The notes: a model not told the origin generated them from the sequence alone. Counted from the first letter of the stretch, positions 18,570-27,746 are shown. The stretch is DNA of 64,000 nucleotides from CAMLJR01 sp964500675 (GCA_964500675.1 CAZCNY010000006.1:62001-126000), one strand, 5' to 3'. A program made the numbers and translations.

Positions 18570-19550
18570 TTACGTATTACTTTCCGCATTGCCGGCGATC
18601 TGCCGCACATAGCCGACAAACAAATACATCAGCGCTATCAACAGTCCGGAGATGAGACCGCCCGCCAACATCAGCGTGCGTCGCGGTTTTACTTTTTGTT
18701 CAGGGTAAAATGCTGGGTCGATCGTCTGAAACGCGAACTCCTCTTTCGCGTTGGCAAACATAATGGTTTTGGTTTGCGCTTCGACTAAGTCGTACATGGC
18801 TTTTTGCGCTTCGACCAAACTGGTTTTCTCCGACGCTTTTTGCAGATAGGCGATGCTTTTTTCCGCTTCATTTTTTTTCGCCGTGCGCAGGCGCTCATTC
18901 ACGCGGTAGACCAAATCCCGCGTCCACTGTTGCGCGTCTTCCGGCGAGTACGCGCGAACACTGACCGTAACGAACGAAGTTTTCTTGTCCTGCTTCACCG
19001 AAATGAAATCACCGGTAAATAAATCGTAGGTATCGGAATCGGTCGGCTCATTCGGGTCGCTGTAGCGGCTTGATTTTTGCCGTCCGGCGATTACATTGCG
19101 CAGAGCTCTATATGCTTTAACGATGAAGCTAGGCTGCTTCCAGCGCTTGGCATCGCTGTCCCAGTTTTTATAAAAAATAATTGGCTTCAGATTTTTTTCG
19201 CGGATGTAATCGAGCAAAAAATCGCGCGATGTAAAAAGCGCTATCCCTTCCGTGGCCATTTGATCTCCGCCACCTAATTTAACTCCTGCGAGCGACGCCA
19301 GCCCCCCGAATTGCCCCGCGAGCGACGCCAGCCTGCCGGAATCATCTTGCGCCGGCGCCAGCAATACCTGCGATTCATAAACGTTGCGCATCGACAGCGC
19401 AATGACCAGCATCAGCAGGCCGCCTGCCGCGGTTGAAATAAATAGATAGCGCTTTCTCGCCCAGATATAACGCGCCAAAGCGACGAGATCTATTTCCAGC
19501 TCATCGGCAGCAGAGTTGTGAGCGGACGATTGCGCGGTTTGCTTGATCAT
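18570..19550 (-). CDS. Wzz/chain-length determinant family protein
   Basis: 326 residues with one transmembrane segment near the N-terminus (about residues 36-58), a periplasmic Wzz domain, a coiled-coil-rich part around residues 220-270 and a second transmembrane segment near the C-terminus preceded by the Pro-rich PEQKVKPRRTLMLAGG. That is the PCP topology. No tyrosine kinase domain and no Tyr-rich tail follow, so this is not a Wzc-type autokinase. It should set chain length in the Wzy pathway. A local LASLAG duplication is visible near residue 90. It lies 17 bases from the flippase gene and 13 from the exporter gene. Confidence 0.9.
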   Translation of the reverse strand: MIKQTAQSSAHNSAADELEIDLVALARYIWARKRYLFISTAAGGLLMLVIALSMRNVYESQVLLAPAQDDSGRLASLAGQFGGLASLAGVKLGGGDQMATEGIALFTSRDFLLDYIREKNLKPIIFYKNWDSDAKRWKQPSFIVKAYRALRNVIAGRQKSSRYSDPNEPTDSDTYDLFTGDFISVKQDKKTSFVTVSVRAYSPEDAQQWTRDLVYRVNERLRTAKKNEAEKSIAYLQKASEKTSLVEAQKAMYDLVEAQTKTIMFANAKEEFAFQTIDPAFYPEQKVKPRRTLMLAGGLISGLLIALMYLFVGYVRQIAGNAESNT

Positions 19551-19563
19551 TGTCAGCGCTCAA

Positions 19564-22338
19564 CTATATGTGTGCCACTGCGGCAATCGCCACGGCGGTT
19601 TGAAACATGATTTGCGTGATCTGCGTCCACGTCGTCAAACCATCGCTGTAGTTGGTATCGAGCGGCACCACGATCGTATCGCCCGCGTCAATTTCGCTGC
19701 CGCGCGAAAACCATGAGCTTTTTCCAGCGACCACCACGGAACCGTCGGCCTTGATGACATACGTGCGCGCCGCGTCGCCGCGCGCTTTGACGCCGCCCGA
19801 ACGTTCGATGTAATCGCTCGCGCTCAATCCGGCGATGTAGCGATGCGAGATTGCGTGTTGCACCTCGCCGATCACGCTGACCTGCTGACGCGCACTCGGC
19901 ACCACGATCACATCGTTATTTTCGAGCTGGAAATCTTCTTTGCCGTTGCCGGCAATAATGTCCGGCACGTTCACCACCATGCGTCCGACCGGTTGAAAGT
20001 TGGCGAGATCGTTGAGCAGTTTCGACTCTTCGTCATAGCTGACCGGAGCGATGTTGTGCGCCGAAATACTGCGCGCCGCGACTTCCTTGCGCAGATCCTG
20101 CGCGAGCGATGCGAAATGCTTGCGCTCTTCTTCTTTCAGGCGCTCGCGCGTGAATACCGTACCGCGCGCAAACGCGAAACGCGTCAGCCCACCCGCGCGC
20201 TTGAGCACTTCGCTGAATGTTTCGCCGCGTCGAATCGTGTAGGTGCCGGGAAATTGCACTTCGCCCTTGAGCGTCACCGTCATCTGCTCTTGATAATTCG
20301 GCTCGGTCATCACGTTGAGTTGATCGCGGCTCTGCAAGGCATAACCGGCGCTGTTCGCTCCCAGCACATCGGCCAAATGCAATTGTTGATGCTCGACGTC
20401 GCTATCGGCAGCGCCCGCGCCCGCGTTAAAACGCGTGAGTTCGACGCTTTCGGTGTACGCGGAATCGATCAGGCCGCCCGCGGCGATAATTAAATCTTTA
20501 ACGCTGCCATTTTCCGCGATCGGGTATTCGCCCGGAAATTTCACCGCGCCCGCAATTTCCGCAATGCGAATCGGCGCGCCGGCTTTGCCCTGCTCGCGCA
20601 GTTGCGCGATGACGGGTGAGAGCAATTGTTTGCGCGTAAACAGCCGGGTTTGATCGAGAAATTTGGGATCGTTGTAGGCCGCCAAGCCTTTCTCTGCGAG
20701 CTGGTAGGTCGAACGTTGTATCTGCAATTGCTGCGTTTTAATTTTCTCGATCAACTCCGACGACAAGACCGACGCCTGCCCTTGGTCGACCGTTGCGGAC
20801 GAATCGAGCGACGCCTCGGTCGATTGCTGATTCGCCGTTTGCTCTTGAGCACCCTCGGCTTTCTTTTGCAGCAGGTCATTCAAAAACGCTTCGCGGCTGG
20901 TATCGAACTCAAAGCGTTGAAACACCATGATGCGATCGTGCGGTTGCAACACGAGATTATCCGTTCCCGCCGGATCGGCGATCGCGTTGCCCACATTGAA
21001 TTGCAGCGCGGCGATATCGCCGCGTTTATCGGTTTCGCGAATGATCAGCGCGTAGTCGAGATCGCTATTCTCGTGCAGATCGTTGCTGCGCGAATGCAGA
21101 ATATCGCTGACGCGCATACCATCGCGCCATTGATAAAGACCGGGGCGATTCGCGGCGCCGATCAAAGCGATGGCATTGTCCACGTGCGCGGCGGTGGAGC
21201 GCACTTCGATAAGATCGCCGCGCCGCACGCGCATTTGCTGATCGCGCGCGCTGGTGAGATCGACATTGACAAGCGTGCGCACATGCCGGCTGTCGAAACG
21301 TTCGATCACCGATGCGCTCGGATACGCTTCGGGTTTGATGCCACCGGCCATGGCGATCACGTCGTTGATCGATTCGTGCGCTTTGAGCTCGTAAATGGCG
21401 GGCCGCTGTACCTCGCCATCGACACCGACGCGCGCGCCGACCTGCGGAATAAAAATCGCGTCGCCCGGCTGCAACTGCACATCGTTCGAGGTATCGCCGC
21501 GCATCAGCAGATCGTACAGATCGAGCGTGCGAACGAGTTTGCCGCGGCGCTTCAATTGAATATTGCGCAGCGAGCCGCCCTCTTTAATGCCGCCGGCGAA
21601 ATACAGCGCGTTGGTGATTGTCGACAGCGAGCTGACGCTGTACGAACCCGATTGATACGCTTCGCCCAACACGAAGACGCGAATGCTGCGCAATTCACCC
21701 AAGGTGATATTGGCGGTAACGCCGATTTTTTCTTTTTGAATTTTTTGCGCGATCATCGCGCGCACCGCTTCGATCGAGCTGCCCGCGACATTCAGCGGCC
21801 CCAGATCCGGCAATTGAATCGAGCCGTCGCGATTGACGACGAGCGCGTAGCTGGCGCTCTCCTTGCCGAACAATTGAATATTCAAAGTATCGCCGGGACC
21901 GAGCATATAATTGGTCGGCACGGGAATATCCGTCATCGGCTCGAACGTGGTCGGCGCTCCGGCGAACAAATCGTAGCCGTACGGTTTCAGCGCTTGCGCA
22001 TCGGTTTGCTGGTCTTGGGTTGTTGCCGCTGCGATCGATGTTGTCGGGCGCGGTGCGATCGGTGTCGGCGAATTTGCGGACTGTTGTGTGGCTTGCTGCT
22101 GTATTGATTGCTGTTGTATTGACTGCTGCTGCGCGGATTGCTGAGACGAAGAATTCTGTAGCGCGTTGAGATCGATGCCGTACTGCGAGGCCAACGCTTC
22201 TTGTTGCGCGCGCGGCAGCTGTTTGAATTTTTCGATTTGCGCCGGGGTAATCGCGGGCAGCGTCGATTGCGCGGTCGCGGTTAATGCCCAGCATGCAAGC
22301 AAGGCCATCGCGCCGATGATGCTATTTATTTTCCGCAT
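19564..22338 (-). CDS. polysaccharide export protein with multiple SLBB domains (Wza-like)
   Basis: 924 residues, much longer than the roughly 380 of E. coli Wza. A signal peptide (MRKINSIIGAMALLACWALT) is followed by a Gln/Ser-rich stretch with a five-residue repeat, then the Poly_export domain near 140-220 (YMLGPGDTLNIQLFGKE) and a series of SLBB domains recognisable by strings such as VFVLGEAYQSGSY, VGVDGEVQRPAIYELK, ALIGAANRPGLYQW, IAGAVKFPGEYPIAENG and VTLKGEVQFPGTYTIRRG. It should form the periplasmic/outer-membrane export channel for the polymer. No lipobox Cys is seen at the signal peptide end, so anchoring may differ from Wza. The length suggests an extended periplasmic conduit. Confidence 0.9.
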   Translation of the reverse strand: MRKINSIIGAMALLACWALTATAQSTLPAITPAQIEKFKQLPRAQQEALASQYGIDLNALQNSSSQQSAQQQSIQQQSIQQQATQQSANSPTPIAPRPTTSIAAATTQDQQTDAQALKPYGYDLFAGAPTTFEPMTDIPVPTNYMLGPGDTLNIQLFGKESASYALVVNRDGSIQLPDLGPLNVAGSSIEAVRAMIAQKIQKEKIGVTANITLGELRSIRVFVLGEAYQSGSYSVSSLSTITNALYFAGGIKEGGSLRNIQLKRRGKLVRTLDLYDLLMRGDTSNDVQLQPGDAIFIPQVGARVGVDGEVQRPAIYELKAHESINDVIAMAGGIKPEAYPSASVIERFDSRHVRTLVNVDLTSARDQQMRVRRGDLIEVRSTAAHVDNAIALIGAANRPGLYQWRDGMRVSDILHSRSNDLHENSDLDYALIIRETDKRGDIAALQFNVGNAIADPAGTDNLVLQPHDRIMVFQRFEFDTSREAFLNDLLQKKAEGAQEQTANQQSTEASLDSSATVDQGQASVLSSELIEKIKTQQLQIQRSTYQLAEKGLAAYNDPKFLDQTRLFTRKQLLSPVIAQLREQGKAGAPIRIAEIAGAVKFPGEYPIAENGSVKDLIIAAGGLIDSAYTESVELTRFNAGAGAADSDVEHQQLHLADVLGANSAGYALQSRDQLNVMTEPNYQEQMTVTLKGEVQFPGTYTIRRGETFSEVLKRAGGLTRFAFARGTVFTRERLKEEERKHFASLAQDLRKEVAARSISAHNIAPVSYDEESKLLNDLANFQPVGRMVVNVPDIIAGNGKEDFQLENNDVIVVPSARQQVSVIGEVQHAISHRYIAGLSASDYIERSGGVKARGDAARTYVIKADGSVVVAGKSSWFSRGSEIDAGDTIVVPLDTNYSDGLTTWTQITQIMFQTAVAIAAVAHI
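22093..22137. repeat. three tandem 15-bp units in coding frame
   Basis: Units at 22093-22107, 22108-22122 and 22123-22137 share (T/C)TGCTGyTG and GA ends. Read on the minus strand they encode the Gln-rich pentapeptide repeat after the signal peptide of the SLBB exporter. Confidence 0.75.
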
Positions 22339-22355
22339 ATGATTTTCCGCATATC
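22328..22355. repeat. two tandem 14-bp units across the exporter start codon
   Basis: ATTTTCCGCATAT(G/C) occurs twice, 22328-22341 and 22342-22355, with 13 of 14 bases identical. The first copy contains the start codon of the SLBB exporter (22336-22338, minus strand) and the second offers another ATG 14 bases upstream, out of frame. Confidence 0.85.
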
Positions 22356-22401
22356 AGGTTTTCTCTCCGCTGCTTTTTCCATCACAAACCCAGTGCGCTC
22401 T

Positions 22402-23928
22402 TCACAATCTGAGTTCGAGTTTAGCGAACAGGCCGCTATTCGCGCCTTTGCCGCCGAGTTCGAGCGAGCGGCTATAAAACTCTCCGCCAACGGTCAGCTT
22501 CCACACGTCCGCGAACGGTACGCCATAACTTAGCGACGCCTGCGTTAAATGCTTTGCGGTGGCGCCGAACACATTGCCGCCCGGTGCGGCTTTATTGCTG
22601 CCGTCGCGATTCAATTCGATGCGCGCGACGCTCCACGCCAACTCATTTCCACTCGCACTGAAATGCTCGCCCTTTAACGTCAGCGCGCGACTGTCGTTGT
22701 CGAACGTCGCGCCCAGCGGACGGCCGAGATAGCGGTAACCATCCAGATAAATGTGATGTTCGTAGCCGTAATTCCACATGCCGGCGCGGGTATCGGCACC
22801 TTCGACTATGAAGCGGTTGCTCAAACCCAGCGCGCTAAACGCAGTCTCGACGCCCGCCAGAAACATATTGCGCGAAGGCAGGTGACCGCTTTCATCTTCG
22901 CCGATCACTTGTGCATAGATCGCGTTGACCGCGGAGAACGCTGGAATGCTCCAGCGCGCATCGAACCCACCCAATTGATTGCCGGGCTCGTTGCTGCGCG
23001 TGATGCCGCCGGAGCCGGTGTTGTCGTTGCCATTAATCAGATTCCACAACGAGCTGACGGACTGTGGGCGCCCTTGACCGCCCCATTGCGCGGTGCGCGA
23101 TATTCCCAACTCCACTGCGTGAAACGGTTTGAAGGTAAAGCGCGCGCCGAGCAATTTGGCGTTTGGAATGTAGGAGGAATTCATCTGACCGGCAAACGCC
23201 GAAAATTGCCACGGTCCCAACCACGACAGCCACGGCGATGCAAACGCATCGGAAAAATTGCGCTGCAATGCAAGGCCCGGTACCGGTCGCGCGTTGTCGG
23301 ATAAAATCAAACTGGATTGCCAACCCGGCCCCCACCAGCGATCCTGCCAACCCGCCGACACAATCCAGTTGCCTAATATAGCCGCGACATAGGAGCCATC
23401 GGGACGCAAGGTTTTGCTGTCGATCGCGCTGTCGACGACGGTGCCCGCGAGCTGGAATGCAAACGTTTCGCTCATGCCGTTCACGCGGACGGAAGCTTCG
23501 TTGCGTTCGCGACGATCGGCGCTGAAATCGCGCAGCGCTTGCGGACTCTTGCTGAGTTGCAAACTCGCGGCGCCGTGCAAACCGGCGCGAGCCTGTCGGT
23601 CCAATTCGAAACGAACGAATTGCAGCGACCACAACACCGTATCGGAAAGTTGCGCGCCGGCTTTATGCAGCGACTGCGCTTTATCCAAATCCTGCTTGAT
23701 GCTGCCCCACGGAATCGGCCACGTCGTGATCGGCACCGACAGCACGTGCGCGTCGGCGAGCACGCTCAGATGATGGCGCAGCTCGGCGTCACCGGGCTCA
23801 GCCCACGGCGTGGCGACGACAGGCGCCGACAAAATCAGCGCACACAGCGTGGCCGCAATCCGCCGACCGCAGAGTCGCGTCGTCAACCCTCGGCGCATGC
23901 GCAAGAAACGAACAGTATTGTTCTGCAT
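22402..23928 (-). CDS. capsule assembly Wzi family outer-membrane protein
   Basis: 508 residues with a signal peptide ending around APVVATPWAEPGD and the Wzi N-terminal region LRHHLSVLADAHVLSVPITTWP. The remainder is rich in alternating beta-strand segments such as LGNWIVSAGWQDRWWGPGWQ and ends KLELRL, whose terminal residue fits an outer-membrane beta-barrel. Wzi is a barrel lectin that holds capsule on the cell surface, which suggests the locus product is capsule-like rather than freely secreted. It is the first gene of the minus-strand locus, so the main promoter should lie in 23929-24172. Confidence 0.88.
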   Translation of the reverse strand: MQNNTVRFLRMRRGLTTRLCGRRIAATLCALILSAPVVATPWAEPGDAELRHHLSVLADAHVLSVPITTWPIPWGSIKQDLDKAQSLHKAGAQLSDTVLWSLQFVRFELDRQARAGLHGAASLQLSKSPQALRDFSADRRERNEASVRVNGMSETFAFQLAGTVVDSAIDSKTLRPDGSYVAAILGNWIVSAGWQDRWWGPGWQSSLILSDNARPVPGLALQRNFSDAFASPWLSWLGPWQFSAFAGQMNSSYIPNAKLLGARFTFKPFHAVELGISRTAQWGGQGRPQSVSSLWNLINGNDNTGSGGITRSNEPGNQLGGFDARWSIPAFSAVNAIYAQVIGEDESGHLPSRNMFLAGVETAFSALGLSNRFIVEGADTRAGMWNYGYEHHIYLDGYRYLGRPLGATFDNDSRALTLKGEHFSASGNELAWSVARIELNRDGSNKAAPGGNVFGATAKHLTQASLSYGVPFADVWKLTVGGEFYSRSLELGGKGANSGLFAKLELRL

Positions 23929-23943
23929 TGACCTCGCTACTTA

Positions 23944-24004
23944 TTATTTTGCCCAATACAGGTTATTTCGCCCGATGCGCAGGTTGTTCGACCTTATGCG
24001 CAGG
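23944..24004. repeat. three degenerate tandem units of 19-21 bp upstream of wzi
   Basis: Units at 23944-23962, 23963-23983 and 23984-24004 each begin TT(A/G)TT and end CAGG. The second and third agree at about 15 of 21 positions. They lie immediately upstream of the first gene of the exopolysaccharide operon, in the likely promoter or leader region. Confidence 0.6.
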
Positions 24005-24083
24005 CAACTTCATCGCACATACAGCATCAGCGAGACGAAATTAAAGCGCGATTTCACCGCAATTCCGCCGCTACTTTATTCGT

Positions 24084-24128
24084 GCACCGCAACATTCTTG
24101 CATCGCAATATTCTTGCACCGCAATCAT
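24084..24128. repeat. 16-bp tandem repeat, 2.8 copies, upstream of the EPS operon
   Basis: Copies at 24084-24099, 24100-24115 and a partial copy at 24116-24128 share GCA(C/T)CGCAA and TATTCTT or CATTCTT. They lie between the LysR gene and wzi, where the EPS operon promoter is expected. Confidence 0.8.
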
Positions 24129-24172
24129 ATAGTCCACGATGAATTTGGCACAAGACAAAGCTGTTGACCGCA

Positions 24173-25123
24173 TCACCCAGCGTCGGCCAGCACGTCAATT
24201 TGTTTCTTGAACTTTTCTTTAAGCATTTGGATCGCCGGCGACAGCGAGCGCCTGTTGAGACTGTACATCATCATTTTAAAGCGGAAAGCTTTCTGCCCTT
24301 GCGGTACGGGAATTTCTTGTAAGCGCCCGGCGCGAATCTCGAACGCGGCAGCAAATGTCGAACTCAACCAGATCGCATCGGTGATCTCGGTAATGCGCGA
24401 AGCGACACCGTAATCCTCGATGATGTGCAGCGGCCCGGTTAGATAGCGCCGGAAATGCGCCGGCCAATTGTTAACATTGCTGAACCGCCCAGGCGACAGC
24501 AACGGATAGCTAATCTGCGATCGATGGCTAATCTGCGATGAACCGCTGATCCGCTGATGCTTCTTTGGCGGCATCAGTAAAGGATGTCCCGCTCTGACGA
24601 TCAGCGACATCGGAATCCAGCCGAGAAATTCACTTCGCAACGGCGCCGATTTCAACAACTCGCTCTCCGCCGAAATCACCAGCTCAATCTCTTCATTGAT
24701 CAGCGCCGGCAACAGGGCGTCGACACCGCGAACCATAACCTTGGTGAGGAGTTCCGGCTTGGCGGCAAACGTTTCCGGCAGCACGCTCGGCAGCAGCGCC
24801 TGCGCGGCCAGCGGACCCAGGCCGAACGATACTTCGCCGATATCCGCGCTCGCGCTGTGCCGTAGCCTGCGTTCAAGATCGTCGGCGTCACGCAATAGCA
24901 ATGCCGCGCGCTTTACAAAATCGCGCCCAACCGCCGTGAGATGAACACCGCCGCGATCGCGATCGAACAGTTTTACCTTGGCGTCGTTTTCGACGGCTTG
25001 AATGCTGCGCGAAAGCGCCGATTGCGTGATACACAATTCCTGTGCCGCTTTCGTGTAACTCAATTGTTGCGATAACACGACCACGTGCTTGAGACCGCGC
25101 AGCTCCATATTCATCCGACTCAT
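24173..25123 (-). CDS. LysR family transcriptional regulator
   Basis: 316 residues from the ATG at 25121-25123; ATGs at 25114 and 25108 are alternatives. The N-terminal winged helix-turn-helix reads LKHVVVLSQQLSYTKAAQEL with CITQSALSRSIQAVEN, then the usual FDRDRGG and LTAVGRDFV. The C-terminal two-lobed effector domain runs from about residue 95. A six-residue duplication (QISHRS) interrupts it near residue 200. It is divergent from the phosphotransferase/acyl-CoA dehydrogenase genes with about 138 bases between starts, the classic LysR arrangement, so it probably controls them in response to their pathway substrate. Confidence 0.92.
   Translation of the reverse strand: MSRMNMELRGLKHVVVLSQQLSYTKAAQELCITQSALSRSIQAVENDAKVKLFDRDRGGVHLTAVGRDFVKRAALLLRDADDLERRLRHSASADIGEVSFGLGPLAAQALLPSVLPETFAAKPELLTKVMVRGVDALLPALINEEIELVISAESELLKSAPLRSEFLGWIPMSLIVRAGHPLLMPPKKHQRISGSSQISHRSQISYPLLSPGRFSNVNNWPAHFRRYLTGPLHIIEDYGVASRITEITDAIWLSSTFAAAFEIRAGRLQEIPVPQGQKAFRFKMMMYSLNRRSLSPAIQMLKEKFKKQIDVLADAG
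24505..24540. repeat. two tandem 18-bp units inside the LysR gene
   Basis: Copies 24505-24522 and 24523-24540 match at 16 of 18 bases (GAT(A/G)GCTAATCTGCGAT). The period is a multiple of three, so it adds six residues in frame to the effector domain. Confidence 0.85.
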
Positions 25124-25261
25124 CAAAGTTGGCAGTAATATGCATTGGACACCACAACCACAACCCGCGCAACATTGCCGGACGCACGCGATCAGTCCCG
25201 CCGAGCCGACGACGCGCGTCCGGCCGAAACAATAAGCGGCACAACATGCGAGGAACCGGCG

Positions 25262-26326
25262 ATGACGCCACGCACCGACCATGCAGCACTGGACGATTTC
25301 GGCGGGCTGCTCGACTGGCCCCGGCTGAATGCATGGATCCAAGCGCACGATGTACCGGGCAGCGGCCCGGTGACCGCCGTCAAAAAACTCAAAGGCGGCG
25401 TGCAAAACAACGTATTTTTGTTGCAGCGCGACAACGCGGCGTTTGTGCTGCGGCGTCCGTCGAAACATGTGCGCCCCGGCAGCAACGAAACCATGCTGCG
25501 CGAAGCGCGCGTGCTCAAAGCGTTGGCGGGCAGCGCGATTCCTCACCCCGAAGTATTCGCCGCGTGCGACGATCCGGCGGTTATCGGCGCATGTTTTTAT
25601 TTGATGACGCCGCTCGAAGGTTTCGCGCCGAGCCAGCAATTGCCCGGAAATTACGCGACCGATCCGACCTGGCGCAGCGCGATGGGCGAAGAGCTCGTGC
25701 GCGCCGCCGCCGCGCTCGGCGCGGTCGATCACAAAGCGGTAGGGCTCGCCGATCTCGGTAAACCGGAAGGCTGGCACGAACGCCAAATCGAGCGCTGGCG
25801 CTCGCAGCTCGACGGTTATCGCGGCATGCCCAACTATGACGGCGCGCTGCCGTATGTCGACGCAATTGCCCAATGGCTTGCGGCGAATTTGCCGGGCGAA
25901 AAACGCATCGGCATCGTGCACGGCGATTTTCAATTCGCGAATGTCATGTTTTCGCGGCAGGCGCCGCGCATTTCCGGCGTGGTCGATTGGGAACTCACCT
26001 CGCTCGGCGATCCGCTGCTCGATCTCGGCTGGATTTTGACGAGCTGGTCGGAAGCGGGCGACCCCGACGGCAAGCGTCCGCTCGTGCAGCCGTGGGAAAG
26101 TTTTTTATCGCGCGCCGATCTCGTGCGCCTATACGGAGATGTTAGTGGTCGCGATATGAGCGCGATGCCGTGGTTCTTCGCACTCGCCTGTTACAAGCTC
26201 GCGTGCCTGCTCGAAGGTACTTACGCGCGCTCGAAACAGGGACAAATTCCCGAGAGCGTGGGCCAATCGGTACACGCTTACGCACTGTGGCTCATGCACA
26301 AAGCCAGACAAATCATCGCGGCGTAG
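25262..26326 (+). CDS. phosphotransferase family protein (APH fold, LvaA/ACAD10-type)
   Basis: 354 residues from the ATG at 25262, which has GAGG eight bases upstream. The aminoglycoside-phosphotransferase/choline-kinase fold is clear: KLKGGVQNNVFLL near the N-terminus, the ATP-site FVLRRPSK, the Brenner catalytic motif IVHGDFQFANVMF and the metal-binding VVDWELTSLGDPLLDLGW. Relatives adjoining acyl-CoA dehydrogenase genes (LvaA, ACAD10/11 N-terminal domain) phosphorylate a hydroxyl of hydroxyacyl-CoAs rather than antibiotics. The acyl-CoA dehydrogenase gene follows 28 bases later, supporting that role. No LvaB-like small partner is seen nearby. Confidence 0.88.
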   Translation: MTPRTDHAALDDFGGLLDWPRLNAWIQAHDVPGSGPVTAVKKLKGGVQNNVFLLQRDNAAFVLRRPSKHVRPGSNETMLREARVLKALAGSAIPHPEVFAACDDPAVIGACFYLMTPLEGFAPSQQLPGNYATDPTWRSAMGEELVRAAAALGAVDHKAVGLADLGKPEGWHERQIERWRSQLDGYRGMPNYDGALPYVDAIAQWLAANLPGEKRIGIVHGDFQFANVMFSRQAPRISGVVDWELTSLGDPLLDLGWILTSWSEAGDPDGKRPLVQPWESFLSRADLVRLYGDVSGRDMSAMPWFFALACYKLACLLEGTYARSKQGQIPESVGQSVHAYALWLMHKARQIIAA

Positions 26327-26354
26327 CTCCGCACCAATTGCAAAGGTAAGCGTC

Positions 26355-27638
26355 ATGGATTTTCGAGTCGATCCCGAATTCCAGAAAAAGCTCGACTGGA
26401 TGAACACCTTCGTGCGCGAAGAGATCGAGCCGATCGATCTGCTGTTCCCCAGCGCGAGCGCGATGTACGACACCAAAAACGTGAAAGCGCGCGCGGCGAT
26501 TCAGCCGCTGCGGGAAAAAGTGAAAGCGCAAGGTTTGTGGGCTTGCCATCTGCCGCCTGCGCTCGGCGGCAAAGGTTACGGTCAACTCAAGCTCGCGCTC
26601 ATGAATGAAATTATCGGACGCTGCTCGTGGGCACCGACCATTTTCGGCTGCGCCGCGCCCGATACCGGCAATGCCGAAATTCTCGCGCTGTATGGCACGT
26701 CCGAGCAAAAGAAAAAATATCTGCAACCGTTGCTCGACGGCGAAATCGTGTCGTGCTTTTCAATGACCGAACCGCAGGCCGGTGCCGACCCGAAAGAATT
26801 CACGTGCAAAGCCTGGCGCGAAGGCGACGCATGGGTAATCGAAGGTGAAAAATGGTATTCGTCGAATGCGCGCTTCGCGGCGTTTTATATCGTGATGGCG
26901 GTGACCAATCCCGATAACGCGCCACACGAGCGCATGTCGATGTTCATCGTGCCCGCCGAAACACCCGGCATTATGATCAAACGCAATGTTCCCGGCATGA
27001 ACGATGATCTCGATGACGGCGCGCACGGCTACGTGCACTACGACCGCGTGCGCGTGCCGCTCGATGCGATGCTCGGCAAACCCGGCGAGGCCTTCAAAGT
27101 TGCGCAAGCGCGTCTCGGCGGCGGCCGTATTCATCACGCCATGCGCACGGTGGGCATTTGCAATCGCGCCATGGAGATGATGTTAGAGCGCGCGGTATCG
27201 CGCCGCACGCAAGGTCGCCAGCTCGGCGATCACCAATTCGTCAAAGGCATGATTGCCGATTCCGCCATCGAACTCGAACAGTTCCGCTTGCTCGTGCTCA
27301 AAACCGCCTGGATCATCGACAACGAACCGCATGGCGCCGCGCGCATGCACATCGGCATGTGCAAAGTCGCGATGGCGAAGGTGTATCACGACATCGCCGA
27401 TCGCGCGGTGCGTCTGCACGGCGCACTCGGCACCTCGCGCGATACACCGCTTGCAAAAATGTGGATGGGCGTACCGATGCTCGCCGTCGCGGACGGACCG
27501 ACCGAAGTACATCAGGTGCAGGTCGCCAACGCATTGCTCAAAACCGCGAAACCCGCGCCAGGCATTTTCCCGAGCGAACATATTCCGACGAAAACCGAGG
27601 CGGCGCTCGCACGCTTCGGTCATCTGCTGAGCGATTAA
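26355..27638 (+). CDS. acyl-CoA dehydrogenase (ACAD11/LvaC-like)
   Basis: 427 residues with all three acyl-CoA dehydrogenase regions: N-terminal helical part, the beta-barrel strings SCFSMTEPQAGADP and EGEKWYSSNARFAAFYIV, and the C-terminal FAD-binding part with VRLHGALGTSRDTPL and VADGPTEVHQVQVANALLK. AAGG precedes the ATG. FAD-dependent oxidation of acyl-CoA is the family reaction, but members paired with an APH-type kinase gene (LvaC, ACAD10/11) instead eliminate phosphate from 4-phosphoacyl-CoA. The adjacency here makes that likely, though it is inference. Confidence 0.92.
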   Translation: MDFRVDPEFQKKLDWMNTFVREEIEPIDLLFPSASAMYDTKNVKARAAIQPLREKVKAQGLWACHLPPALGGKGYGQLKLALMNEIIGRCSWAPTIFGCAAPDTGNAEILALYGTSEQKKKYLQPLLDGEIVSCFSMTEPQAGADPKEFTCKAWREGDAWVIEGEKWYSSNARFAAFYIVMAVTNPDNAPHERMSMFIVPAETPGIMIKRNVPGMNDDLDDGAHGYVHYDRVRVPLDAMLGKPGEAFKVAQARLGGGRIHHAMRTVGICNRAMEMMLERAVSRRTQGRQLGDHQFVKGMIADSAIELEQFRLLVLKTAWIIDNEPHGAARMHIGMCKVAMAKVYHDIADRAVRLHGALGTSRDTPLAKMWMGVPMLAVADGPTEVHQVQVANALLKTAKPAPGIFPSEHIPTKTEAALARFGHLLSD

Positions 27639-27746
27639 TTCGCGCACACGATGAGTTGTGCAATGGCGCGTCTATGATGCATGCTCGACGCGGGGGATTA
27701 TTCGAACGCTTGCCAATACATAAAAATATCCATCGAGGAAATAGTC

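Noticed and set aside
20626..22107. 493-codon plus-strand frame
   Set aside because: It lies opposite the SLBB exporter gene, and its length reflects GC-rich codon periodicity rather than a real product.
878..23928. Exosortase/PEP-CTERM type polysaccharide locus
   Set aside because: The gene mix is similar, but no exosortase, PEP-CTERM protein or PrsK/PrsR genes are present.
25123..25933. Upstream extension of the LysR frame to 25933
   Set aside because: It is antisense to the phosphotransferase gene; the helix-turn-helix starts right after the ATG at 25123.
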